Of a stretch of DNA of 34,358 bases, positions 19,068-27,605 are shown piece by piece; position 1 is the first letter of the stretch, and each line of letters begins with the position of its first letter. The position numbers and the translations under genes are program-made. Source of the DNA: an uncultured bacterium (GTDB lineage: Bacteria; Babelota; Babeliae; Babelales; CAIQNR01); assembly GCA_903873255.1 (NCBI GenBank), contig CAIQNR010000007.1, positions 1-34,358 of the forward strand. The letters are read 5' to 3'. Under the pieces are notes generated by a model that saw only the letters and a program-made list of their open reading frames with translations, was not told where the DNA came from and did not search any database.

Positions 19068-19113
19068 AAAAAGCGCCGCTTACACCTTCTACAAGATGCA
19101 TGCTGCGCTTTTT
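19068..19113 (+). terminator. Terminator after the epimerase gene
   Basis: AAAAAGCGCCGC (19068-19079) pairs with GCTGCGCTTTTT (19102-19113), one mismatch, 22-nt loop. A-rich on one side and T-rich on the other, so it may work in both directions (the next gene is convergent). Confidence 0.7.
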
Positions 19114-19134
19114 AAATTTTGTATGGAGCTAATA

Positions 19135-19443
19135 TTAAAGATAAAAACCTAAGCCAATTAGCCCTAATCCTGCAGCTATTTTAGAGCTACTAAAGAATAA
19201 TGTAGAACCTCCAGAAGTAACCCCTGAACCTTCATAAGATTTTGAAATTAAAAGCATGCCAGCATATGATGCACCAAGTTTTGCCGCTGTCTTAGGCTCC
19301 CCTTGTACTAAGCTTTTTGTTACAGCATACAAAGCACACCCAGCAAATGCTGCTTGTATTGGTTGCTTACGAACTTGTTCAACTATGCTTGCACTCTGCA
19401 ATGCGCTTCCAGAAAATAATGCGATCAATACTAATTTTCTCAT
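19135..19443 (-). CDS. Small exported or membrane protein, 102 aa
   Basis: Not recognised. The ATG at 19443 gives MRKLVLIALFSGSALQSAS, a signal peptide preceded by GGGG; an in-frame ATG 14 codons upstream would bury it. The mature part has two or three small-residue hydrophobic stretches (AAFAGCALYAVTKSL, LGASYAGMLLISKS, AAGLGLIGLGFYL) and could insert in a membrane. Its leader (ACGGGGTT before the start) and an upstream TTGACATAC motif at 19512-19520 resemble those of the next gene on the strand. Confidence 0.6.
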   Translation of the reverse strand: MRKLVLIALFSGSALQSASIVEQVRKQPIQAAFAGCALYAVTKSLVQGEPKTAAKLGASYAGMLLISKSYEGSGVTSGGSTLFFSSSKIAAGLGLIGLGFYL

Positions 19444-19539
19444 AACAACCCCGTAATAAAAACATACTATATAATAATAATTCAAAACGCAATTTTGATG
19501 CGGATTACCGAGTATGTCAAATAAAATTGGAGATGCTAT

Positions 19540-20526
19540 TTAATGCGCAGGAATATATTCTACGCCCATATTTTTTTGAACTCGCTCTTTGAGTGCTTCT
19601 TTATAACCAAAAAGAGTTCCACATATTTCTTCAAGCACCGTAACCTTTTTTAGATTTTTATCTAATGCATCTACCAGCCCATACGGAGTAGAAATATACA
19701 ATCCATCTTCATTTTTATAGGTAAAGCGATAATACAATGGATTTTTTCCATAAGAAAAATCAAAGTTAAAGTATAAATCTCTACCACTTTCCATAATTTC
19801 CACAACATTTTTAACATCACGAACAAGCATTGCAGCTTCAAAATTTGTTCTAACTTGAGATCCGATTATCTCCATTACCGATCTTAGATATTCCGTTTGC
19901 TCTATCGCTTCGTCATTATTATTTTTAACAACATCAGAAAGCGCTTTCATTGTATTTTTTAAAATTTGATAACGCAGTTTAACATTCGCACCTGCTTTAC
20001 GCACAGCATCCTCATAACACAATCTCACCATGCCATTGCATGATCCCAAAGCAAGGTTATATGCAAGCAATTCATTAGCATTATAAGGTGCCATGTTACG
20101 CGCATACTGAAAAAGCACTCCATGCGGAACTTCGTAACCTTGTTTTAACTCTTCTTTTGTAAGTTCTTCAATTGTATACTTCGAGCGACCTTCAAGAACA
20201 TCTTGCACAACACGCACTTGATCAATTCCACCTAAAACACTTTTGACTGTTTTTTCAAAATTTTGCTTGAGAAAATATTTTTTTAAAAAGCCTTTTTCAT
20301 TCAAATAATTTTGCAACGCATCAACGCTTTTTTTATCTTTTTGCTGGTATTTTTGAACTTCTAAATCTACTTTTGAAGTCAATAGTTCATGCACTTGACC
20401 ACCGCGATTTTGATGCCACTGTTCATTAAAAACTCGCCCATACGGAACATTCAAATCATCAATTGAATCTACCGCACCAAAACTCATAGAAAAAAAGAAT
20501 ACAAATGAAAACAAAAACTTCTTCAC
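19540..20526 (-). CDS. Exported protein of unknown function, 328 aa
   Basis: Not recognised. The GTG at 20526 gives a product starting MKKFLFSFVFFFSMSFGAVD, a signal peptide, with GGGG 7 nt upstream in the same leader context as the 102-aa gene; an ATG four codons earlier is the alternative. The mature part is mostly helical and charged, with a central conserved-looking segment (YNLALGSCNGMVRLCYEDAV) containing two cysteines and a Tyr/Phe-rich part (YFNFDFSYGKNPLYYRFTY). No terminator was seen between its stop and the 102-aa gene, which has its own TTGACA-like box. Confidence 0.7.
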   Translation of the reverse strand: MKKFLFSFVFFFSMSFGAVDSIDDLNVPYGRVFNEQWHQNRGGQVHELLTSKVDLEVQKYQQKDKKSVDALQNYLNEKGFLKKYFLKQNFEKTVKSVLGGIDQVRVVQDVLEGRSKYTIEELTKEELKQGYEVPHGVLFQYARNMAPYNANELLAYNLALGSCNGMVRLCYEDAVRKAGANVKLRYQILKNTMKALSDVVKNNNDEAIEQTEYLRSVMEIIGSQVRTNFEAAMLVRDVKNVVEIMESGRDLYFNFDFSYGKNPLYYRFTYKNEDGLYISTPYGLVDALDKNLKKVTVLEEICGTLFGYKEALKERVQKNMGVEYIPAH

Positions 20527-20573
20527 GAATAACCCCATAATATAAACAATATATTTAAAATAGTTTCAAATTG

Positions 20574-20602
20574 AATCTAAACAATACAGCTCGGTATGTC
20601 AA
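20574..20602 (-). promoter_or_regulatory. Sigma-70-type promoter of the 328-aa exported protein
   Basis: On the minus strand: TTGACA (20602-20597), 17-nt spacer, TAGATT (20579-20574), then 47 nt to the GTG start. The -35 and following bases (TTGACATACCG) recur as TTGACATACTCG upstream of the 102-aa gene, where the -10 is weaker. Confidence 0.55.
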
Positions 20603-20658
20603 ATGAATAAGGTTCATTTTTTCTCCTTTTATGGTACAATTGCTCCATTGGTAGCCAT

Positions 20659-20807
20659 GTCTCGATACATTTACCTAACAGTAAACACTCGACACGAGCG
20701 GTTTTTATGCTTACTCAAAATTTTAAAGATAAGCACAACATCCCCCTCCGCTCACCCTGAGTGATTTAAGCAATAAAATTGCTTAAATCGTATCAAGGGA
20801 AAAGCAT
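20659..20807 (-). repeat. Dispersed intergenic repeat, diverged copy (C)
   Basis: It starts with GTCTCGATACAT...ACTCGACACGAGCGG like the other copies, but the inner stem is TTTACC/GTAAA instead of TTTTTCAA/TTGAAAAA. The far end holds a perfect hairpin, GATTTAAGCAAT and ATTGCTTAAATC around AAA (20763-20789), equivalent to the imperfect one at 11545-11570 of copy A. With the promoter at 20574 it accounts for most of the 350 nt between the 328-aa gene and dnaJ; nothing else was seen there. Confidence 0.7.
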
Positions 20808-20876
20808 AACAACACATGTACCAACTTAATTTAGAAGACTGTACGACCTTTATAGCGTTATTGTGAGAAAGAAATC

Positions 20877-22019
20877 ATGAGCAAAAAAGACTTTTATACT
20901 ACCCTCGGCGTTAGCAAATCAGCTTCAAAAGAAGAAATTAAGGCAGCTTATAGAAAAATGGCCCTTAAATATCATCCTGACCGTAATCCAGACAATAAAG
21001 AGGCAGAAGAAAAATTTAAAGAAGTTTCTCACGCCTATGAAGTTTTATCTGATGACACCAAGCGTCAACAATATGACCAAGTTGGCCACAATGCATACCA
21101 AGATATGGGAGCTCATGGCGGCGGCGGGCATGACTTTAATATGAATGAAGAAATGTTCGAACAATTCGGCGACATTTTTAGCGCTATGTTTGGCGGCGGC
21201 GCTGGTCAATCTAAAAAACGAAGAACTACTGCAGGACCTGCTCCAAAAAAAGGTCACGATCTCTATAAAGAAGTTTCTTTAAGCTTAAAGGATGCTTTCT
21301 TAGGTAAAAAAGAAGATATCAGTTTTTACCATTTCTTTAATTGCGAAGCCTGTAAAGGCAAGGGCTTAACCCTTGGAACATCGATTGTAAGCTGTAAAAC
21401 ATGTCATGGATCTGGGTCTATAGAAATGCGCCAAGGACCATTTGCATTTGCTCAACCATGCCGAGCTTGCGGCGGAGAAGGTTTTACTATCCCATCACCA
21501 TGTACTGCATGTAAAGGCCAATCACGCGTTCAAAAATATGACAAATTTAATATCTCTATCCCTGCAGGTGCTTATGACGGAGCCGAACTTCGTATTGCAG
21601 AAAAAGGTGATGCTGGTGTGTATGGTGGAAAATCTGGTGACCTCTTTTTAAAGATAAAGATAGTTGCAGACAAAAAATTCTCCCGCATCGACAACGATTT
21701 GCACTGTTCCCTTATGGCAACCTATCCTCAACTCGTTTTTGGCTGCCAAGTGGAAATTGAAAACATTGATGGCACTAAAGAGATCGTCAAAATTTCTAAA
21801 GGCTGCCAAGTGGATGAAAAAATCATAGTTGCAGGCAAAGGGTTTGTTAACCTCAGAAATAAAAATCGCGGTAATTTAGTAATCACTATTAAATGCCATA
21901 TTCCTACAAAAATATCTGCAGCAGCAAAAGAAACGCTGACCAAATATTCAGAAGAAATTGGCACTGATGCAAAATCTGATAGCAGCTTAATGGGATTTTT
22001 TAAGAAATTTTTAGGTTAA
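20877..22019 (+). CDS. dnaJ: Chaperone DnaJ (type I Hsp40)
   Basis: Stimulates the DnaK ATPase and delivers unfolded proteins. The 380-aa protein has all type I parts: J domain with His33-Pro-Asp35, Gly/Phe-rich linker (about 78-110), zinc region with four Cys pairs (156/159, 173/176, 195/198, 209/212) and the two C-terminal beta domains. The fourth zinc repeat reads CTACKGQS, with the last Gly of CxxCxGxG lost. dnaK and grpE are not next to it. It stands alone between two copies of the dispersed repeat and ends at a terminator. Confidence 0.97.
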   Translation: MSKKDFYTTLGVSKSASKEEIKAAYRKMALKYHPDRNPDNKEAEEKFKEVSHAYEVLSDDTKRQQYDQVGHNAYQDMGAHGGGGHDFNMNEEMFEQFGDIFSAMFGGGAGQSKKRRTTAGPAPKKGHDLYKEVSLSLKDAFLGKKEDISFYHFFNCEACKGKGLTLGTSIVSCKTCHGSGSIEMRQGPFAFAQPCRACGGEGFTIPSPCTACKGQSRVQKYDKFNISIPAGAYDGAELRIAEKGDAGVYGGKSGDLFLKIKIVADKKFSRIDNDLHCSLMATYPQLVFGCQVEIENIDGTKEIVKISKGCQVDEKIIVAGKGFVNLRNKNRGNLVITIKCHIPTKISAAAKETLTKYSEEIGTDAKSDSSLMGFFKKFLG

Positions 22020-22038
22020 TTTTAGACATTATATTACA

Positions 22039-22152
22039 CGCGCTCATGTCGAGTATTTACCGTCAGGTAAATGTATCGAGACAAAAAGCGCTTAACCATT
22101 TTTCTCTCGATACAATACTCACGATGTTCGTATCACTCGAGAAGAGCGGACA
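22039..22152 (+). repeat. Dispersed intergenic repeat, diverged copy (D)
   Basis: GCGCTCATGTCGAG, then the stem ATTTACC-GTCA-GGTAAAT, then GTATCGAGAC; a second motif TCTCGATACAATACTC follows with an imperfect inverted repeat to 22140. The first half has the same orientation as copy A and opposite to copy C on the other side of dnaJ. Confidence 0.65.
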
Positions 22153-22161
22153 ATAGGTTAT

Positions 22162-22194
22162 AAAAAAGAGGCTGAGTTTTACAGCCTCTTTTTT
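22162..22194. terminator. Bidirectional terminator between dnaJ and a convergent gene
   Basis: AAAAAAGAGGCTG (22162-22174) pairs with CAGCCTCTTTTTT (22182-22194), a perfect 13-bp stem with 7-nt loop and T runs in both directions. It serves dnaJ and the exported-protein gene ending at 22198. Confidence 0.88.
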
Positions 22195-22197
22195 ATG

Positions 22198-22506
22198 TTA
22201 CTCGTCTACTACTTCATCTTCTGGAATTGTATTAATTGATGGCCGTAAATAATGTACAGATGTTGATGATTTTCTTCGCATCAAAGGTGAGGGTTTTTCA
22301 AATGGATTAGGTTTTTTTGGCTCTAATTCTGCTTTTTCAACTGGCTCTTTTTTATCTGTAACCTGCTCCGGGTGAGATGCTCTAGAACAAGAACTAAATA
22401 TACTGCTTGTTTCTGGTTGCGAATGGGATCTCTGCCGACCTTCCTCATCACTTGCTGTAATACCACTTGCAACTACTGTCAATAAGCCCACATAGACTTT
22501 TTTCAT
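22198..22506 (-). CDS. Small exported protein, 102 aa, Ser/Pro/Glu-rich
   Basis: Not recognised. The signal peptide MKKVYVGLLTVVASGITASD is followed by a low-complexity hydrophilic chain with SSIFSSCSRAS and a Lys/Glu/Pro stretch (EPKKPNPFEKPSPLMRRKSS). Probably disordered. GGGAG lies upstream. It follows the 113-aa gene by 33 nt on the same strand and shares its terminator with dnaJ. Confidence 0.6.
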   Translation of the reverse strand: MKKVYVGLLTVVASGITASDEEGRQRSHSQPETSSIFSSCSRASHPEQVTDKKEPVEKAELEPKKPNPFEKPSPLMRRKSSTSVHYLRPSINTIPEDEVVDE

Positions 22507-22539
22507 CTTCCGCTACTCCCCTACATAGTATGGTAAATG

Positions 22540-22881
22540 TTAAACAATTATCATTTCGTTACTAATACCGTTGTATATTATTTCTTTATTACGGATTTTT
22601 TTTGCAAGCTCATCAATTCTTTTATAGAGCTCTTTAGTATTTTTTTTACAATCTTGAATATCAAGCTGATTGTTTTGCAAAATGTTCATTAATTTTTTTA
22701 AATCTTCTGGAGTGATTTGATTTTTAGCACCATGTTGCATGTCGATCCAATGGTACGAAATACGAGAAACATACGAGAGAGCAAGCCAGAATGCTAAAAA
22801 ATCAATTTTTGTAAGGACCGGTTGTGTTACCTGCACCCCACACAGCAGCGTCATTAAAAGTGCTACTTTTATCTTCTTCAT
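22540..22881 (-). CDS. Small membrane or exported protein coupled to nurA, 113 aa
   Basis: Not recognised. The N-terminus MKKIKVALLMTLLCGVQVTQ is signal-like and a second hydrophobic part follows (KIDFLAFWLALSYVSRI), then a probable coiled coil (LKKLMNILQNNQLDIQDCKK, ELYKRIDELAKKI). The start overlaps the end of nurA by ATGA and uses AGGAG inside nurA, so it is translated with it. Whether it works with NurA is unknown. Confidence 0.6.
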   Translation of the reverse strand: MKKIKVALLMTLLCGVQVTQPVLTKIDFLAFWLALSYVSRISYHWIDMQHGAKNQITPEDLKKLMNILQNNQLDIQDCKKNTKELYKRIDELAKKIRNKEIIYNGISNEMIIV

Positions 22882-24002
22882 ACATTCATTCTCCTTTTTT
22901 TTATACTTTTCTGAGAAGGAAGAATATGCCGTTTTTGATCGATACCTATCATGGTAACCATCTGATAAAACATATCTCTATCTCCTGATTTTACTACCGC
23001 CTGGTCGTGAGCTTCTGCGATTGCTATGGGATATCCATGTCCTTTTTCTACTTGATTTTGAATTAAAGATGCAAGCATCTTGATTTTCTTTTCGTCCTGA
23101 GCTATATATCCCGGAATTTCTATACGAGCAACTTCATACCCCGTATTGTAATAAAAAAAATGGGGATGCAAAGCAGCAGAAGAGACCTCCGTAATAGGAG
23201 CATGGCTTTTAAAAACAGTAGAAAAATCACCCTGATTCATAAAAAATCGAGTAACCGTCCCATCTGTAATATGCTTCATCGGCTCTGTAATAGGAGAATT
23301 AACCGATGCAAACTTATTCATAGATGCTTGGAGTAAATGCGTAACATCTTTTCCCTTAGACAAGCTTAAATAACCGGCAATCAAAATATCATGTTTATGA
23401 AACTGCTCTAAAAAATAGGTATACCGCTGTAAAAAATAATCTTTAATCTTTGGATCTTTACCTTGCAAATGCCAAAATATCAGTGATCCATCAAACAAAA
23501 AAAGAAGCGGAATGTCAGGATTTTTTTCTTTAAGCTGTAAACACTGTGCAAGACCAACTTTAAACTCAAATTCTTCACGCTTACCATTAACAATATCAAG
23601 TGCGCGGCCAGCCTCATCATCAAGCTCTTGTTCCACAAAAACAAATGGTTCTGACCATAACTTACTTGAACCAGTATCCCGACCATAGTGCAAAATAACT
23701 CCCCCAATATTAATCAAAAAACAACTTGTTCCTTGATGCTTATCTGGGTAGACCTGTGACCCATCAATCGCCACAATTTGATAAGGCTCATTATAACTTT
23801 TGACTGTGTATACATCATCAATATTTCCCTGCCATGTTGGAACCAACAATCCGCGAGAAGCTTGAGCTTTTGCAAGCAATAATGGATCTTTAATCATCAC
23901 CTGCCAGGCATCATAAGCACTATCAATTTGAGACGAAAGATCCAAAAATAATTTATCCGAAACTGCTTGAAGTTCATGTAAAACTTTTGACCGATCCAGC
24001 AC
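22878..24002 (-). CDS. nurA: NurA-domain nuclease
   Basis: NurA nucleases resect DNA 5' ends, in archaea and some bacteria together with the HerA translocase. From the chosen start the protein is 374 aa. Metal/active-site motifs of the family are visible: IVAIDGSQ (Asp80), LFLFDGSLIFWHL (Asp171) and AEAHDQAV (His332-Asp333), plus GYLSLSKG in between. The GTG at 24002 was chosen because AGGGG lies 6 nt upstream and it overlaps the sufU-like stop by one base (TAGTG); an open frame extends further into sufU, but only from a TTG. No herA is in the window. Coupling to an Fe-S scaffold gene is unusual. Confidence 0.85.
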   Translation of the reverse strand: MLDRSKVLHELQAVSDKLFLDLSSQIDSAYDAWQVMIKDPLLLAKAQASRGLLVPTWQGNIDDVYTVKSYNEPYQIVAIDGSQVYPDKHQGTSCFLINIGGVILHYGRDTGSSKLWSEPFVFVEQELDDEAGRALDIVNGKREEFEFKVGLAQCLQLKEKNPDIPLLFLFDGSLIFWHLQGKDPKIKDYFLQRYTYFLEQFHKHDILIAGYLSLSKGKDVTHLLQASMNKFASVNSPITEPMKHITDGTVTRFFMNQGDFSTVFKSHAPITEVSSAALHPHFFYYNTGYEVARIEIPGYIAQDEKKIKMLASLIQNQVEKGHGYPIAIAEAHDQAVVKSGDRDMFYQMVTMIGIDQKRHILPSQKSIKKRRMNV

Positions 24003-24388
24003 TAAAAACCCCTGTCTTGATACTGTTTGCATGCATTTTGAAGCGCTTCCAGTGTAATAAGCGCACAACGGAGTCTATTAGGCCCCAGTTGCATCCCAAT
24101 AACTTCTAAAACTTGTTCTTTTGTTATTGCCATAACATCAGCCACTGTTTTACCAAGTACATACTCAAGGAGTACATCTGCAGACCCACCGCTAATAACA
24201 CATCCTTCTGCTTGATAACCAACAGCTGTAAGACGATCGTCTTTAACCATTGCCTGAATGCTCACTCGATCTCCACAAGAAGGATTATACACTCCCGACT
24301 CAGCGTTATATTCTTGAAGAATCACTTTATATTTTGGGTAATTATACCGCTCATACAATGCATTATTGTAAACATTTTTTAAATTCAT
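24002..24388 (-). CDS. SufU/IscU-like Fe-S scaffold or sulfur-transfer protein
   Basis: Accepts sulfur from the cysteine desulfurase for Fe-S cluster assembly. The 128-aa protein has the three conserved cysteines, Cys38 in NPSCGDR (with Asp40), Cys63 in AEGCVISGGSA and Cys108 in NRLRCALITLEAL. The spacing between the second and third cysteine and the RLRCALITLEAL end fit the SufU type. sufS lies about 1.8 kb upstream on the same strand, separated by two plus-strand genes; sufB, sufC and sufD are not in the window. The stop shares one base with the nurA start. Confidence 0.9.
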   Translation of the reverse strand: MNLKNVYNNALYERYNYPKYKVILQEYNAESGVYNPSCGDRVSIQAMVKDDRLTAVGYQAEGCVISGGSADVLLEYVLGKTVADVMAITKEQVLEVIGMQLGPNRLRCALITLEALQNACKQYQDRGF

Positions 24389-24467
24389 ATCTTTTTTTAA
24401 CTCCTGAATGATACAAGTATACCTCAGTTTTATAGGTAATACTCATTATTTTGGAAGGATCATGAAC

Positions 24468-25478
24468 ATGAAACTTACACAAATCATTCACATAACACTA
24501 CTCATAACCACACTACGCATTCATGCTTCGGATAATCGGCTACTTTCATCCCTAACAAACACACGCCCACGCAATTTCAGCATAGACTCCACCAGCTCTG
24601 ATGTTTTTTCATCAGAAGGTTCTTCAACTACAGGACTTAACTTGCAACTTCCTGCCTATTCATCAGCTCAAGATTTTACAAAAATAATATCTGAACAAAA
24701 AAACTCAGCCCCCTCATATACCTCACTGCTAAAAAATTTGATACCAGTAAAATTGGCTGCTGCCGGAGCAGGCATTGGAGGGCTGCTGATTCATGAAGGT
24801 TTAAAAACAACCATGCGATCACCATCAGCTTCATGGGTAGAAACAATTATAAAATATGGAACTGCTGGAGCAATTACCTATTGGCTTATAGGTGATGAGA
24901 TAAAAACAGTTATTACCTTTAAAAAAGATATGAATATCTATTACGAACGCCTGAAAGCAATTGAAAAAGCACTTGGACCGGTACAATCAAATCAACAAAA
25001 GCTAGAAGATCAAATAAAACAATATGATGCTGTAATAGCTGCATGCCAAGAATCTGTTGAAAAAATACAAAACAACGACACCAAACTACTTAGACAACAA
25101 ACAGGCCTTATAGAATCTTTAAAGGACATTCAAAGAAATTTTAATGCATACAATACAATGCGAGCAGAAATGGGAAAAACTTCTCTTTTTCGCCAACAAC
25201 AAAACCCTACTGTACAAACACCAACAATCCCTGAAGACCAAGAAGAAGAAAAAGAAGAAGAACCAATATCCCATAACGCTGATCAACAAAATACTTTCTT
25301 AGAACAAAGTCCATCACTCGACAAACTTGCTGAGCATGCACGCCAACTACAAGATCATCTCCATAGCACCCTGTTTGCACTCGTAAAAAAACCTACAATC
25401 TCTCAAAAAAATAAGAAGCCTCGACGCACCTCTTCTTCATCATTTGATCCCTCTCACATTTCGGGAACAACCTTATAA
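24468..25478 (+). CDS. Exported or membrane coiled-coil protein, 336 aa
   Basis: Not recognised. The ATG at 24468 was chosen (MKLTQIIHITLLITTLRIHAS, signal peptide; GGAAGGA 8 nt upstream); an ATG two codons earlier is equally possible, and an upstream ATG at 24408 lacks a ribosome site. After a Ser/Thr-rich part there are two hydrophobic segments (KLAAAGAGIGGLLIHEG and YGTAGAITYWLIG), a coiled coil (about residues 165-235), a Glu-rich patch (EDQEEEKEEE) and a basic Ser-rich end. It is divergent from the sufU-like gene and ends at a terminator. Confidence 0.65.
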   Translation: MKLTQIIHITLLITTLRIHASDNRLLSSLTNTRPRNFSIDSTSSDVFSSEGSSTTGLNLQLPAYSSAQDFTKIISEQKNSAPSYTSLLKNLIPVKLAAAGAGIGGLLIHEGLKTTMRSPSASWVETIIKYGTAGAITYWLIGDEIKTVITFKKDMNIYYERLKAIEKALGPVQSNQQKLEDQIKQYDAVIAACQESVEKIQNNDTKLLRQQTGLIESLKDIQRNFNAYNTMRAEMGKTSLFRQQQNPTVQTPTIPEDQEEEKEEEPISHNADQQNTFLEQSPSLDKLAEHARQLQDHLHSTLFALVKKPTISQKNKKPRRTSSSSFDPSHISGTTL

Positions 25479-25499
25479 CAAACAATTCTAATCATTGCT

Positions 25500-25525
25500 G
25501 GGGAGCCTAAAAACTCCCTTTTTTT
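25500..25525 (+). terminator. Rho-independent terminator
   Basis: GGGAG and CTCCC pair around an 8-nt loop, followed by T7, 22 nt after the stop of the coiled-coil protein gene. Confidence 0.75.
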
Positions 25526-25613
25526 ATTTCATAAATTCTCAAATTTGCATTTTTTTATAAAAAGAATAGGATCAAAAATTGTAATCACTTTTTTTTAGGA
25601 TAGGGAGTAAAAG

Positions 25614-26147
25614 ATGATGCAAACTCAAAAACAGTTCTTTAATACCAGCTTTTTTCAGTACCAAAAAATACAAAAAACACCCATCATGAACATTATTTTT
25701 GACCTAAGCGGCGTAATATTTGGACACTCGCCCGCAACCACACAAACGCACCAGTATGGTGCAACGGTTCTTTCACCCATCAACCCTGGCACAACCATCC
25801 GACTTTTGAACGACTGCATCAAAGAAGGCCATCGCCTTTTTATACTTTCTAACATGTCACAAGACGATCTTCTCTATCTTCAACACCATCCACAAGGCGC
25901 CCGTATCTTTAAATATTTTGAAGATATTATCTTGGGACCAGTCGTTGGTATCAAAAAACCTGATCCAAGAATTTTTAGCTATCTTTTAAATAAACACGTT
26001 CTTGATCCAGAACATTCAATCTTTATTGATGATCAAATAATCAACTTAGAAGCTGCCGAAAAAGCAGGCATTTCTAAAGGGATTCACTGCGATAATTTTA
26101 ATTTTATTGAAATTAGAAAAAAACTTGAATCTTATGGCGCACTCTAA
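25614..26147 (+). CDS. HAD-superfamily hydrolase (YihX-like, subfamily IA)
   Basis: Probably a phosphatase on a small phosphorylated metabolite. HAD motifs: I, FDLSGVIF with nucleophile Asp30; II, ILSNMS (Ser79); III, KKPDP (Lys115); IV, FIDDQIINLEAAEKAG (Asp139/Asp140). In motif I the usual second Asp is Ser32; similar non-Asp residues occur in YihX and epoxide-hydrolase-like members, so it does not prove loss of activity. GGGAG 6 nt upstream supports the ATG at 25614, giving a 24-residue extension before the core; the ATG at 25686 is the alternative. It converges on sufS with only 4 nt between stops. Confidence 0.85.
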   Translation: MMQTQKQFFNTSFFQYQKIQKTPIMNIIFDLSGVIFGHSPATTQTHQYGATVLSPINPGTTIRLLNDCIKEGHRLFILSNMSQDDLLYLQHHPQGARIFKYFEDIILGPVVGIKKPDPRIFSYLLNKHVLDPEHSIFIDDQIINLEAAEKAGISKGIHCDNFNFIEIRKKLESYGAL

Positions 26148-26151
26148 ACAA

Positions 26152-27360
26152 CTAAACTGATAAAATTTGTCGTAGTACTTTAAGAAAATAATCAACTTCT
26201 TCGCTTGTATTGTAAGAATAAAACGAAATTCTTACAGACGATTCATATCCAAGAGCTTTTGCAAGCGGCTGTGCACAATGGTGACCGGCACGAACACAAA
26301 TACCTTCCTTATCAAGAGCTGCTGCAACATCATGCGCATGCATTCCCTCAACTACAAAGCTCACCATATGACCAGTAAGTTTCAGTTGGGCAATGGAACC
26401 TAAAATGCGAATTTTTGGAAGTTTTTCGAGCCCCTCAATTGCGCGAATCGTTAAACCAACGGTATATGCTTGTATATCTTCAAATGGATGTCTAAAAAGA
26501 TAATCTATTGCCGCTCCAAATCCAATCACTTGAGCAACTGCTGGAGTCCCAGGTTCAAACAACATTGGCGCAGGTAAAAAAGTTGTTTTTTCAACAGATA
26601 CTTCATGCACCATGCCGCCACCTGTTTGATAAGGAATGCACTCTTTTTGAACCGTACGATTAATATACAACACACCAACCGCTGTCGGCCCACCCATTTT
26701 ATGAGCAGAAAATACATAAAAATCACATCCCAGAAGCTGCACATCTACTTTTTCAAAAGCAACTGCTTGAGCTCCATCAACTAATACACGCGCTTTCATT
26801 TCTTTAGCTCGCTTAATAATTGGAGCTAAATCATTGCGAATGCCAAGTGCATTAGAAACTTGAGTAACTGCTACTAGCTTTGTTTTTTCAGTAATAATAG
26901 AGGAAAGATTTTTATAATCTAAAAGACCCTCTTTAGTAACAGGAATAATTTTAAGAATCGCTTTTTGTGCTTGAGCCAGCTGTTGCCATGGAACAAAATT
27001 TGAATGGTGCTCCATAATACTAACAACAATTTCATCACCCTCTTTAATAGCATAACGAGCCCAAATTAAGGCAACCGTATTGATACTATCGGTAGTACCT
27101 TGTGTAAAAATAATTTCTGAAGAAGATTGCGCATTGATAAAACGAGCAACTTTATAACGAACGCTCTCATACATTTCTGTTGCGCGTTCCGCAATTTTAT
27201 AAAGACCTCGATTAACCGAAGCATTATAGGTCATATAAAAATGGGTAATTGTGCTTAAAACAGCCCGTGGCTTTTGCGTTGTAGCGGCATTGTCAAAATA
27301 AATAAGTGGTTTTTCTGATCTTTGAGCAAAAATTGGAAAATCTTCACGAACCATTTTCAT
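26152..27360 (-). CDS. sufS: Cysteine desulfurase, SufS type
   Basis: A PLP enzyme that takes sulfur from cysteine for Fe-S clusters. The 402-aa protein has YFDNAATTQKP at 21-31, His118 (EHHSN, stacks on PLP), DGAQAV at 195-200, the PLP lysine Lys221 in SAHKMGGP and the catalytic Cys362 in RAGHHCAQPL. The RAGHHCAQ context and fold pattern are class II (SufS), which works with SufU or SufE; the sufU-like gene nearby on the same strand is the likely partner. A pair of divergent leaders (245 nt) separates it from the next exported protein; nothing else was identified there. Confidence 0.96.
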   Translation of the reverse strand: MKMVREDFPIFAQRSEKPLIYFDNAATTQKPRAVLSTITHFYMTYNASVNRGLYKIAERATEMYESVRYKVARFINAQSSSEIIFTQGTTDSINTVALIWARYAIKEGDEIVVSIMEHHSNFVPWQQLAQAQKAILKIIPVTKEGLLDYKNLSSIITEKTKLVAVTQVSNALGIRNDLAPIIKRAKEMKARVLVDGAQAVAFEKVDVQLLGCDFYVFSAHKMGGPTAVGVLYINRTVQKECIPYQTGGGMVHEVSVEKTTFLPAPMLFEPGTPAVAQVIGFGAAIDYLFRHPFEDIQAYTVGLTIRAIEGLEKLPKIRILGSIAQLKLTGHMVSFVVEGMHAHDVAAALDKEGICVRAGHHCAQPLAKALGYESSVRISFYSYNTSEEVDYFLKVLRQILSV

Positions 27361-27605
27361 AAGAATCTCTTTAGTCTTTAAGCTTACAAACTACAATATT
27401 TTCAAAATCTCTCTTTTCAGATCGTAACTCTTTATGTTTTTTTGTCAATTAGAATAAATCTAATGATAAGCATGCCAAATATTGGTCTGTTTTTTAAAGC
27501 TATTTTCTTTCAGAATAGAGATTCCATTGAATTCATCTTCGACTATCAACTAAACTAATTCTAATAGAAAGTTATTATAAAGATAAAAATTCAAGGAAAC
27601 CGCTC

